Part shown: one piece after another, positions 24,589 to 32,575 of the stretch
Layout of the letters: every line of letters begins with the position of its first letter
Position numbering within the stretch: position 1 is the stretch's first letter
Source of the DNA: Thermoplasmata archaeon
GTDB lineage: Archaea; Thermoplasmatota; Thermoplasmata; Thermoplasmatales; Thermoplasmataceae
Direction of reading: 5' to 3'
Length of the DNA stretch: 36,337 nt
Assembly: GCA_021802055.1 (NCBI GenBank)
Contig: JAKAAY010000016.1
Coordinates: 1-36,337, forward strand
The notes under the pieces: generated by a model
Told to the model about the DNA's origin: nothing
Databases searched by the model: none
The model's input: only the letters and a program-made list of their open reading frames with translations
Position numbers and translations under genes: made by a program

Positions 24589-25338
24589 TCAAATGTTTTT
24601 CTGTCTCCAGTCAGACACACGCGTCGCAAAGAAAATCATGCCGAGTGTTTCCAGGGCATAGATGGCCATGGGAATGACAACTGATACAAGGCTCCCTGCA
24701 ACTGCTCCCTTGATAATGAGTGCTGCAAATGTTGTTGGGACCAGGTAGGCGATATACCTCACCGGGACGGGAATAGAGTAAATGGAGTAGTATATGGGCG
24801 GAAGCACTGCAAACACGATCCCGAATATCACGGATATGGGCCATATCTCCCTCATCTCCCGGACTCTCCTGGATATGAGGTAAGAAAGGAGTGAGAAGAA
24901 TAACCATGTGAGAAAGGCTGAGGCCAGTATCAGAAGGACGGCAATGATCCCCGCTGAGGCAAGGTAGATAATCGCTGCAAGGAAGAAAACGGCACCGGGA
25001 AGAATGAATATGATATCGCCCGACGCCATTCCCAGCACATAGGTAAGCGGGCTGATTCCGGTTGTGGAAACCATCTGCTGGAACTTCAGGTCGATCTTTC
25101 CAAAGAGAAGATCGCTCTGCAGCATGGTTGCAGCGTTGATCATGGTGAATATGAGTCCCCCGATGGATCCTGCAAGCAGCTGCGTCCCATTGCTGAATAT
25201 ATCAACAAAGAACAGGAAGGAGAACGGGGTAGACAGTATGGCAACCAGGGCCAGCGGCCTGCGGTATATTGGAATCATGCCATTGAGCTTCATCAGGCTT
25301 TCCAGCGCCCTTAGATTCTTCAGGCTGTTACTCTTCAT
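24589..25338 (-). CDS. ABC-2 type transporter permease
   Basis: A 249-residue integral membrane protein with about six transmembrane helices, e.g. LALVAILSTPFSFLFFVDIF, FILPGAVFFLAAIIYLA, IIAVLLILASAFLTWLFFSL and PISVIFGIVFAVLPPIYYSI. The arrangement is that of ABC-2 exporters of the drug/polysaccharide or Nod-J-like group. The ATG at 25338 overlaps the end of the ATPase gene by 11 bases; a longer frame to 25383 would lie further inside that gene. Substrate is unknown; together with the ATPase it forms an exporter. Confidence 0.85.
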   Translation of the reverse strand: MKSNSLKNLRALESLMKLNGMIPIYRRPLALVAILSTPFSFLFFVDIFSNGTQLLAGSIGGLIFTMINAATMLQSDLLFGKIDLKFQQMVSTTGISPLTYVLGMASGDIIFILPGAVFFLAAIIYLASAGIIAVLLILASAFLTWLFFSLLSYLISRRVREMREIWPISVIFGIVFAVLPPIYYSIYSIPVPVRYIAYLVPTTFAALIIKGAVAGSLVSVVIPMAIYALETLGMIFFATRVSDWRQKNI

Positions 25339-26266
25339 CGATGCTCTCACCCACAAGCGAAATGAATACGTCCTCAAGACCAACGGGGGATATTTCCACG
25401 TGGGTCTTCAGCAGCCCCGCCGAGAGGATAATCTCCTCAACCATAGAGTCGTCTGTGTAAAGGATTTCAAATTCGTTGTCCTGGAACAGTTTTCCGTGTA
25501 TTTTCTGTGACTCGCCCAGAAACCCTTTCGCGGTCCTGATTCTTGTGTTGTACTCCACCATCCTGCGCAACTCCTCCATTTTGCCCTGTGCAATCAGCTT
25601 TCCTCTGTTCACAACGGCGATCTCATCGCTGAGCGCGGCCGCCTCGTCCAGGTAATGGGTTGTGAGGATGATGGTCCTGTTCTTTCTCTTGTATTCGTTT
25701 ATGGCGTTCCAGACATTTTTTCTTGTGATTATGTCGAGTCCTATCGTTGGCTCATCCAGGAAGTAAATTTGGGCCTCTGCAGAAAGTGCCATGCCCACTA
25801 TGATAAGCTGCCTCTGGCCTCCGGAGAGATTGACTGCCTCGGTATCCAAGGTTGGTTCCAGATGGAGCATTTCAGAGATGTACTGGGTCCTATCCCTTGC
25901 GCCTTCCCTGGTGTTGCCCAGGATCCTCTGGTAATGATAGATGTGCTCCCTTGGAGTCAGGTGTCCCCATGGCCTGCACTCCTGCGGGACCAGCGAGATC
26001 ATGTTCCTGACCTCACCCGGGGATTCGATCACATTATGCCCAAATATCTCAAGCTTTCCCGAGTCAGAGAGAAGCTGACCTGTGGCGATCTTGACAAACG
26101 TGGTCTTTCCCGAGCCGTTTCTCCCAAGCAGCGAGAGGATCATCGGATGGCTGCAGTTCAGGTTCAGTCCGTCAAGCGCAATGGTCTCTTTGCCTTTTAC
26201 GCTGTACACCTTTCTGAGCTCTTCCACAAGGAGCGGAAACGTCACGGAGGATGCATTGGGATCCAA
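25328..26266 (-). CDS. ABC transporter ATP-binding protein (ABC-2 exporter)
   Basis: A 312-residue ATPase. Walker A is GRNGSGKT (48-55), the Q-loop is LVPQE, the signature is LSGGQ (147-151), Walker B is IYFLDEP (167-173) and the switch histidine is in LTTHYLDEAA. The C-terminal 90 residues form the extra domain of DrrA/CcmA-like exporters. The usual aromatic A-loop region is YSVKGKETIAL. It is first in a two-gene operon with the overlapping permease. Confidence 0.92.
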   Translation of the reverse strand: MDPNASSVTFPLLVEELRKVYSVKGKETIALDGLNLNCSHPMILSLLGRNGSGKTTFVKIATGQLLSDSGKLEIFGHNVIESPGEVRNMISLVPQECRPWGHLTPREHIYHYQRILGNTREGARDRTQYISEMLHLEPTLDTEAVNLSGGQRQLIIVGMALSAEAQIYFLDEPTIGLDIITRKNVWNAINEYKRKNRTIILTTHYLDEAAALSDEIAVVNRGKLIAQGKMEELRRMVEYNTRIRTAKGFLGESQKIHGKLFQDNEFEILYTDDSMVEEIILSAGLLKTHVEISPVGLEDVFISLVGESIDEE

Positions 26267-26336
26267 TAGATAAGATCGATTGAACGGTTTCAGTACCCTT
26301 CAAGGCCAGCAAAAAATTTCATGAAAATCATGAATT

Positions 26337-27815
26337 TCAGCCATATATCCTGTCCCGGTTGTTGTAGGCATAGAAGTACTCCTCCGCCTTCTGGGAAATG
26401 GTGTTTTCCGAAGATACGGCTGCGCTCAGATTTCCATACGTTTTCTTAATTTTCTCCTCGACTGGAAGGTATATTTTGAGAGCCTCCTTGATGTGGCTCG
26501 TTTCTACGAGCTTGCTGCTATCGAAAACTGCTATGTCTCCGGCAGCCCTTATCAGACCGCCCATCTCCCTGAGTCGCAGTGTAAGTTCCTTCTCCTTGTG
26601 GTCTATCACGAAGGCCCTCCTCCTGCCCTCCTCTATGACCATGTTGGCAGCGTCTATGCTCATGTGTGGGACCTTCCCGTCGACGTTGATCTCCTGTGCT
26701 ATAAACTGAAGATATTTTTCACGGTTTTCTGGGGTATCTTTGATGGAGACGTTCATGAGGGCCTCGTATCCGTTTCCCACTATCCTGGATCTCAGGGGGC
26801 TGAGAATATATTGCAGATCCTGAATGTTGCATGCCGCAACCAGTACAAAATCGCATGGGACCCTGTCGACTCTCACGCTTGCGCCGGCACTTTGCGGGTT
26901 CCTTCCCATGATGGGGAAGGTTTTCTCCTGCATGGCCGTGAGTATTGATCGCTGAAGATTACCAAGGTGTGTAATCTCGTCGATGAACAGCACACCTTCA
27001 TGAGCCTCATGAACTGCACCCGCGACCACTCTCTCATAGGGGAGGGTGCCAAGCTGGGGATGCCCTCCATAGGGGTCATGCCTGACGTCTCCGAGGAGTT
27101 CTGTTTCACTGGCCCCCGTCGCAAGCACAAATCCACTTCTCTCGATAGGTACAATGACCTTGCTGGGGCTTTTCTTTTCGGCTTTTCTTCTCTTCTCAAG
27201 TGATCTCTGGTCCAGGACCCTGATCTGGTCACCGGCCCTTTCATAGATCATTATCTCTTCTCTCTCCCCGATCTTTACTGTGGATGTGACCCGGTCCTGA
27301 TTGTTCTGTACCCCAAAGGCTGCGCCTATAACGTTGAACACGTCTCCGAATGGGCCGGGAGCCACGGTTTGTACCTTGGGAGAACCGCAGTGAGGACAGG
27401 CCATCTCCGTGAATTCAGAATAGAAACCACATTTCTGGCACTTGTATCCCAGACGTTCAGCAACGCTTGGCGGGACCGTCCGCGGATCCACAAGCTGCCC
27501 CTCGTAAAGATAATCTTCACTCTTCTCCGCAGCAATCTCCTCCGAACTCTTAACCTCAAAGAACGGACGCTCAGGGTACTGGGGATTGTGAACGACACGT
27601 ATATCCTGTTTTGGCCTGGGAATATAGAATGACATGGCCTGGGCAATCATGGATTTCCCAACACCCGGAGGTCCAACAAGGAGCAGGTGCCTGCGCTGGG
27701 ATGCGGCTATTCTTGCCAGTTTTACTGCATCATCCTGTCCGATAACCCTCTCCAGAGGCGTTGGGGGTATTTCCACCTGACTTGTATCTTCTATTTCCTT
27801 AACAGTGTCTTTCAC
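26337..27815 (-). CDS. LonB-like AAA+ ATPase with zinc ribbon and no protease domain
   Basis: 492 residues. The ATPase closely follows archaeal LonB: Walker A GPPGVGKS (48-55), LLGDVRHDPYGG, GVLFIDEITHLGNLQRSIL (Walker B 275-280), LTAMQEKTFPIMG, sensor-1 Asn330, LSPLRSRI arginine finger, LTLRLREMGGLIRAAGDIAV sensor-2. Two LonB features are absent: the transmembrane pair inserted between Walker A and B, replaced by a soluble insert with a zinc ribbon (C126, C129, C140, C143), and the C-terminal Ser-Lys S16 peptidase, replaced by a short helical tail. It therefore looks like a soluble remodelling ATPase, not a protease. The GTG start overlaps the dnaG stop (GTGA), implying co-translation with DnaG. 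Confidence 0.85.
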   Translation of the reverse strand: MKDTVKEIEDTSQVEIPPTPLERVIGQDDAVKLARIAASQRRHLLLVGPPGVGKSMIAQAMSFYIPRPKQDIRVVHNPQYPERPFFEVKSSEEIAAEKSEDYLYEGQLVDPRTVPPSVAERLGYKCQKCGFYSEFTEMACPHCGSPKVQTVAPGPFGDVFNVIGAAFGVQNNQDRVTSTVKIGEREEIMIYERAGDQIRVLDQRSLEKRRKAEKKSPSKVIVPIERSGFVLATGASETELLGDVRHDPYGGHPQLGTLPYERVVAGAVHEAHEGVLFIDEITHLGNLQRSILTAMQEKTFPIMGRNPQSAGASVRVDRVPCDFVLVAACNIQDLQYILSPLRSRIVGNGYEALMNVSIKDTPENREKYLQFIAQEINVDGKVPHMSIDAANMVIEEGRRRAFVIDHKEKELTLRLREMGGLIRAAGDIAVFDSSKLVETSHIKEALKIYLPVEEKIKKTYGNLSAAVSSENTISQKAEEYFYAYNNRDRIYG

Positions 27816-29149
27816 TGGTGATGATCCCAGGTTACCACCTTTAGCTCTGCCGGCTTCTTGGTGATGTTTCCCCTTCTTACACCATAAATGTTCTTTATGC
27901 CGGCGTTGTAGGCTATGTCTATGAGCCTCTGAGAAACAACTCCACCGGAAATCAGCGTGAATCCTGAAGAGACTGTGCTGAGCTTTTCCACGAGTTCAGC
28001 CACTGGAAATGTCGCAAGTACTTCGCCGGTGGACGAGTAAATCTCGCTGGACTTCTCCTTCTGCAGTTTAACGGCCCTCTGCTCGACAAATTTGGGATTG
28101 TTTATGTCCTGCCCGGAGGTCTCCTTTGTTTCTGGTGGTTTCTCCACCAGCTTGACTTCCTGCTTTGACTCCTGGGGCATGGGTTTTGTCGGGGCGGATA
28201 ACTCAACCTCCCTGATTGTTTCCTCGGTAAACTCGGAAACGTCTTTGACCTGTTTCTTTACAAATCCAGCACTCTTTTCAGCAAGATTTCTTTCGTTGAG
28301 TTCCTTGAGTTCCTCTGCCATGCCTTTCATGGAGAGATACTGGCTTATGGGGGTTTTGTAGCGCAGAGCCTTGACGATCTGCTTATAGGTGAGTTCCTCG
28401 ACCTCTGTCCCGGGGGGAGCCCTTGCAACAAAGTCTATCTCAGCGACCTGAAGCATCTCCTTTAGAATCAGGTCACCTCCGCGGTCCCCGTCAAGGAAAA
28501 CCGTGACTGTTCTCTCCCTTGAGAGATTCTGAACCGTCTTTGGAATGTCTGTGCCCTGTACTGCTATGGTGTTCTTTATGCCGTACTTGAGAAGGTTGAG
28601 CACATCGCTCCTGCCCTCCACCACTATGATTGAGTCTGAATCCTTGATTGCAGGGCCGGCAGGTAGCTTTTCCTCTCCGTATGAGACTATCTCCCCCTTC
28701 TCCACCTGTTCTCTGACTGACTGGACGATGCTCTCGGAGACGTTTTTGCCCCCTTCCATCATCCTCTTGTAAATCTGTTCAGCCCGTTCCGTAATCTTGC
28801 TTCTCTTCTGGACCCGCACATCCTCAACGGATTCAATCTCGATTTTGGCCTTGCACGGTCCAATCCTATCAATGGTCTCGAGAGATGCAGCCAGAATTGA
28901 AGTTTCCACCTGGTCAAGCCCTGAGGGTATCAGGACTTTTCCGTCAGTACGCCCCTTCTTGCTGTCTATCTCTACCTCTATTCTGCCTATTTTTCCGCCT
29001 TTCTGAAGATCCCTCAGATCCAGCTCTTCGCCCAGAAGCCCTTCCGTCTGCCCAAAAATGGCACCGACTACGTCGGGTTTCTCAACCACACCGTCTGTGA
29101 AGATCTTTGCTTTTATCAAGTACTTTGTTAAATTTGGATCTACATTCAT
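27812..29149 (-). CDS. dnaG: archaeal DnaG primase-like protein
   Basis: Archaeal DnaG, 445 residues: a toprim protein with RNA-primer activity in some archaea that also associates with the exosome. The N-terminal archaeal DnaG region is clear (YLIKAKIFTDGVVEKPDVVGAIFGQTEGLLG). The toprim domain spans about 172-250 with the catalytic Glu in IVVEGRSDVL and the acidic pair in FLDGDRGGDL. A Glu/Lys/Pro-rich linker at about 310-370 precedes the C-terminal domain. TATTAT (plus 29172-29177) is 25 bases before the ATG, so the message is probably leaderless. The LonB-like gene begins within its stop codon. Confidence 0.95.
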   Translation of the reverse strand: MNVDPNLTKYLIKAKIFTDGVVEKPDVVGAIFGQTEGLLGEELDLRDLQKGGKIGRIEVEIDSKKGRTDGKVLIPSGLDQVETSILAASLETIDRIGPCKAKIEIESVEDVRVQKRSKITERAEQIYKRMMEGGKNVSESIVQSVREQVEKGEIVSYGEEKLPAGPAIKDSDSIIVVEGRSDVLNLLKYGIKNTIAVQGTDIPKTVQNLSRERTVTVFLDGDRGGDLILKEMLQVAEIDFVARAPPGTEVEELTYKQIVKALRYKTPISQYLSMKGMAEELKELNERNLAEKSAGFVKKQVKDVSEFTEETIREVELSAPTKPMPQESKQEVKLVEKPPETKETSGQDINNPKFVEQRAVKLQKEKSSEIYSSTGEVLATFPVAELVEKLSTVSSGFTLISGGVVSQRLIDIAYNAGIKNIYGVRRGNITKKPAELKVVTWDHHQ

Positions 29150-29438
29150 GATCTATATCGCCCCTATGAGGTATTATGGAGAAACTGGTAATATCGATGA
29201 TTGTACCACTTATCACCATTCAACAAGATATCTGTAAACGATATTTAATGTATTCTATCCCGTAGTCCCCGTGTAACGCCAGCCATCCGGCTCCGAACTG
29301 GGACCGATTGCACCATTATCATCTGGGCCAATAATTTTTCACTGTAGTGTTTTATTCTCCATGGAGTTTCCATCCCCATTACTCCAATCGGCCTAAACCC
29401 AGCGAACCTATTTATTGAACCGGAACCTGTTTATGAAC

Positions 29439-30065
29439 ATGGAAGGGTTCGAAGTGATTGAAAGGATAAAGGAGAGAAACCAGAACCAGGGAGAGTTTGT
29501 AACCATGGCAATCCGATTTCTTGAGCCAACGTGCGTGAAATTTACTGGAACCGTTGACCTCAAGAAAGGGAGCATGGTCAGTGTAGACGGCAGTGACGTT
29601 ATTTTCAATGGCAAGCCTGCTGGAAAAGTCCTGAAGATATTGAGCGGTGACGACGTCAGGGTCGATACAAGCTATGACATCAAGTATACCGGGGGTTATT
29701 CCCTTGATGGAAAAACCATGTACCTTGACGAGCACTTTCCCCCACTGATGGAGGTTGAGGGAAATCAAGTTGACTCAAGGAAAAGCATAGGCCTGCACCA
29801 TGAACTTCCGGAGAAGTGGCTGGCAGATGAAAAATATGAGTATCCCTATGCCCACGAAGTGGCGACGGGAATTGAAAAGAAATACGTTGAGTCACTTGGA
29901 GTAACATGGCAGGGCTATTGCAGAGTTGTTGACAGCAATCTGAGGCGGGTTTACAGTCGAACACTGGAGAAATCCCCTCCGTCGCTGGACCTGGCTCCGT
30001 ACCTTTACTGCAGAGACAGGGAAGCCCTAAACGAGATCAGAAACAGTGAGGATACATCAAACTGA
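29439..30065 (+). CDS. unrecognised protein with zincin-like HHE ... AHE pattern
   Basis: I do not recognise a named family. The protein has 208 residues, is acidic, and has no signal or membrane segment. The N-terminal half is strand-rich with small repeated turns (VDLKKGSMVSVDGSDVIF). The C-terminal half has MYLDEHFPPLME, then LHHELPEKWL (H120, H121, E122) and, 17 residues on, YPYAHEVATGIEKKYVE (H139, E140, E146), ending in WQGY. A helix with HE, a second helix with AHE and a downstream Glu could form a metal site, as in zincin-like hydrolases (inference). TATTTATT at 29409-29416 is 26 bases before the ATG at 29439; ATG 29433 and TTG 29415 are alternatives. It is divergent from dnaG. Confidence 0.7.
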   Translation: MEGFEVIERIKERNQNQGEFVTMAIRFLEPTCVKFTGTVDLKKGSMVSVDGSDVIFNGKPAGKVLKILSGDDVRVDTSYDIKYTGGYSLDGKTMYLDEHFPPLMEVEGNQVDSRKSIGLHHELPEKWLADEKYEYPYAHEVATGIEKKYVESLGVTWQGYCRVVDSNLRRVYSRTLEKSPPSLDLAPYLYCRDREALNEIRNSEDTSN

Positions 30066-30107
30066 GCCTGATGAGACTATAAAAAATGGAGAAAGTGGGG
30101 ACCTAGT

Positions 30108-31016
30108 TCACGGAATAGTAAGCCAGTGAGAGTAATTCTTATCCCTGCCCCGGACAAGGTTGAAATATCTTGCCCTCAGGTCCATTGAAACACTGCCTTC
30201 CTCGGATGACTTCATCTCATAGCCGCTGATCTCATTTATGGGCGTGATTTCTGCTGCAGTCCCTGCAAAGAAAGCCTCATCGGAAGTAAGCAGTTCACTG
30301 ATGCCTATTCTCTTCTCGATCACAGGGTTCTCCTTCTCCAGCAATTTAATTATGGTGTCCCTTGTGAGGCCAGCGAGAATGGGGCTCTCAAGGGAAGGTG
30401 TGTAGACCTTTCCATCCTTGACCATGAATATATTTTCTCCCGGACCCTCGGCTACAAACCCGTTCTTGTCCAGCAGTATGGCTTCGTCATAGCCGTCCAT
30501 CCTGGCATCATGCGAGGACAGGTAAGAACTCAGGTACTGCCCCGTACCCTTCGCCATGGAGGGGAGGGCAGCGTTGTCGATCTTCGACCATGGAGAAAGC
30601 TTGGCCCTTATGCCAACCTTGCCGGTACCGAGATAAAGCTTGAGTTCCGTCAGCATGATTGCTACCCCGATCTTTACCTCCCTGGGGTGGATACCAAGCT
30701 GAACATTGGCGAAGTAAGCCAGGGGCCTGATGTAGCATTCCCTGATCTGGTTCCTTCTTATGGTCTCCTTTATGGCGTCCTTGAGTTCCTCCTCGGTGTA
30801 GCCCAGGTTCATCCGGTAGATCTTTGCCGACTGGAAAAATCTTCTAATATGATCGTCCAGCCGGAATATGGCAGGGCCCTGTTCCGTATCATAGCACCTT
30901 ATGCCCTCGAAGATGCCGGTCCCATAGTGTATAGCATGCGTCATTATGTTGACGTTTGCTTCTTCCGATTTGACTATCTTGCCGTTAAACCATATCAAAG
31001 AAGGCTGAGGTGACAT
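30108..31016 (-). CDS. ilvE: branched-chain amino acid aminotransferase
   Basis: Fold-type IV PLP transaminase of 302 residues for Leu, Ile and Val. The N-terminal IWFNGKIVKSEEANVNIMTH and HYGTGIFEGIRCY are typical. PLP-binding Lys156 is in SMAKGTGQYLSSYLS, followed by EAILLDKNGFVAEGPGENIF and a phosphate-binding AGLTRDTIIKLL. The 2-oxo acid site loop GTAAEITPI is intact. The ATG at 31016 is preferred to GTG 31034 or ATG 31031 because a TATA element (plus 31036-31049) is about 27 bases upstream. It is convergent with the HHE/AHE gene, 42 bases away. Confidence 0.95.
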   Translation of the reverse strand: MSPQPSLIWFNGKIVKSEEANVNIMTHAIHYGTGIFEGIRCYDTEQGPAIFRLDDHIRRFFQSAKIYRMNLGYTEEELKDAIKETIRRNQIRECYIRPLAYFANVQLGIHPREVKIGVAIMLTELKLYLGTGKVGIRAKLSPWSKIDNAALPSMAKGTGQYLSSYLSSHDARMDGYDEAILLDKNGFVAEGPGENIFMVKDGKVYTPSLESPILAGLTRDTIIKLLEKENPVIEKRIGISELLTSDEAFFAGTAAEITPINEISGYEMKSSEEGSVSMDLRARYFNLVRGRDKNYSHWLTIP

Positions 31017-31244
31017 TCCACAGGATTTCATCACTCTATAAATAAAAGCCGCCTGTTGGCCTGAGGAAGCATTCAGGCCAAAGAAGCACGCTTGACTTGG
31101 ATTTCCACGTTCCCATTACACTGTGAACCTTATGGACTAAGGCTAAGCCCACTTAGGGGATTCTGCTGGAGCTCTGCCTCTGGCAGGATGCTGAAAATCA
31201 AGTCCGCTTAGGTTAAATAATGTCAAGGGATCATCCTTTGGGTT

Positions 31245-32264
31245 ATGATTCGTTTTGGAATAGCTGGTATTCCTCTCACCAGCAAGGGAAGGACTTTTAT
31301 AGAGTCTGTCGAGGATGCTAACATGCTGGGTCTTAATGCGCTTGAGGTCCAGCTGCTCAGGGTAAATGTGGAGGAGAGGACTGCAATAGAGTATTCTGGT
31401 CTCACGCCAAGGGATAATGAGCAATCCATAATCGTGAATGTTCTGAGACAGGACAGCGACGGGAATTACCAGAGCGTTGGCATTGATACCGTTATCGAGG
31501 AGGATGATATTGTTCAGGAACTGTTCTGGAACATGGCCAGAAACTACGATGAGCTTGAAACTGGCGGCAAGCTTGCAAGAGAACTTGATGTCCAGCTTTC
31601 CCTTCACGCCCCATATTACATGGATCTGCTTGATGATGGCGAGGTAGGTGACAAATCCAGGAACCATCTCCACTGGTCTATGATCATCGGGAAGGCAATG
31701 ATGGCAAAGAGAGTGATTACCCATACTGGTTTCTACAAGAAGACCAAAAAGGAGAGTCTGGCGAAAGCCGTAGATGTTTTCGGGGACCTGGCCAAAGAAC
31801 TCCCTGCGGACAGGAAGTACCCTGTGATTGGTGCTGAAACCTCTGGGAAGCCTGATATTTTCGGTACTGTTCAGGAAACCATAGCACTTGCCAAAAAGGT
31901 AAAGGATATTGAGCCCATACTGAATTTCGCTCATGTTCATTCCCTTGGGGGAGGTTCGCTGATTGAAGTGAAGGACTTCAGTGAGGTCATTTCTGAGTTC
32001 AGAAAGTATGCGAAGGGTGATCTTTATACGGAATTCGCCGGAGTGGATTATGAAGATAACACGGAACTGAAGCTCACTGCAATAAAGCACGGGGATCTCA
32101 AGTTTGAGACACTTACTGAAGCACTCCTTGACTATGATGGAGACCTGACGTTGATTTCCATGTCTCCGCTTCTTGAGCATGATGCCCAGTACATGGATCT
32201 TATTTATCTCAGAACCCTGAGCAGGAAGTTCCAGAGAAAGCCCCAAGTCAAGAAGGCCGCATAG
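31245..32264 (+). CDS. endonuclease IV-like TIM-barrel protein with altered metal site
   Basis: A 339-residue TIM barrel of the AP endonuclease 2/endonuclease IV superfamily. Preserved ligand positions include His in SLHAPYYMDL, His in THTGFYK and Glu in GAETSGK. Others appear changed: NFAHVHS has Asn where Nfo has Asp, TEFAGV lacks the HxxxS histidine, and ISMSPLLEHDA has Met where archaeal homologues have Glu (ISESPLLE-like). Activity as a three-zinc AP endonuclease is therefore uncertain. TTAAATAA at 31214-31221 is 27 bases before the ATG. It is followed after 8 bases by the DUF5611-like gene and then mevalonate 3-kinase; probably one operon. Confidence 0.8.
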   Translation: MIRFGIAGIPLTSKGRTFIESVEDANMLGLNALEVQLLRVNVEERTAIEYSGLTPRDNEQSIIVNVLRQDSDGNYQSVGIDTVIEEDDIVQELFWNMARNYDELETGGKLARELDVQLSLHAPYYMDLLDDGEVGDKSRNHLHWSMIIGKAMMAKRVITHTGFYKKTKKESLAKAVDVFGDLAKELPADRKYPVIGAETSGKPDIFGTVQETIALAKKVKDIEPILNFAHVHSLGGGSLIEVKDFSEVISEFRKYAKGDLYTEFAGVDYEDNTELKLTAIKHGDLKFETLTEALLDYDGDLTLISMSPLLEHDAQYMDLIYLRTLSRKFQRKPQVKKAA

Positions 32265-32272
32265 GTGCAAAT

Positions 32273-32566
32273 ATGGCAAGATCGTATCCAATAAAGAAAG
32301 GCATAAAACTTTCTACCGGGAAGATCGAAGAAATATTGAAGCAGTACACGAAGGATGTCTCATCAGATGGTAAACAGGTGGTGGCTACCCTGCCTGGCAT
32401 GAGTAAATTTGTGGCCACGCTGGATGGAAGTGGAGTAACGGTAGAGACCGTCTCTGACCTGAATTTCAAGGAACCTCAACTTTCAGTGAGGATTTTCAAT
32501 GAGGTCCTGGAAAAACTGACGGGATATTCAGCAAAGGAAAGGAAGAAACTTTTCTCCAAGTTGTGA
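32273..32566 (+). CDS. DUF5611-like small protein
   Basis: A 97-residue soluble basic protein, likely the Thermoplasmata DUF5611 family judging from PIKKGIKLSTGKIEEILK and the alternating strand-helix layout; assignment is from memory. The C-terminus ELxKLTGYSAKERKKLF-type helix (EKLTGYSAKERKKLFSKL) is Lys-rich. An AGGTG element 5-9 bases before the ATG is a good Shine-Dalgarno, consistent with an internal position in the operon between the endonuclease-IV-like gene and mevalonate 3-kinase. Function unknown. Confidence 0.75.
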   Translation: MARSYPIKKGIKLSTGKIEEILKQYTKDVSSDGKQVVATLPGMSKFVATLDGSGVTVETVSDLNFKEPQLSVRIFNEVLEKLTGYSAKERKKLFSKL

Positions 32567-32575
32567 AGTGTCAGG

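Noticed and set aside
29260-29345. Resemblance of ATCCGGCTCCGAACTGGGACC to a 5S rRNA loop
   Set aside because: Only a few bases match; no 5S stems can be formed around it.
31143-32291. 382-codon minus-strand open frame, longer than the sense gene
   Set aside because: It lies opposite the endonuclease-IV-like gene, whose frame carries conserved TIM-barrel motifs and a well-placed TATA; the antisense product resembles nothing.
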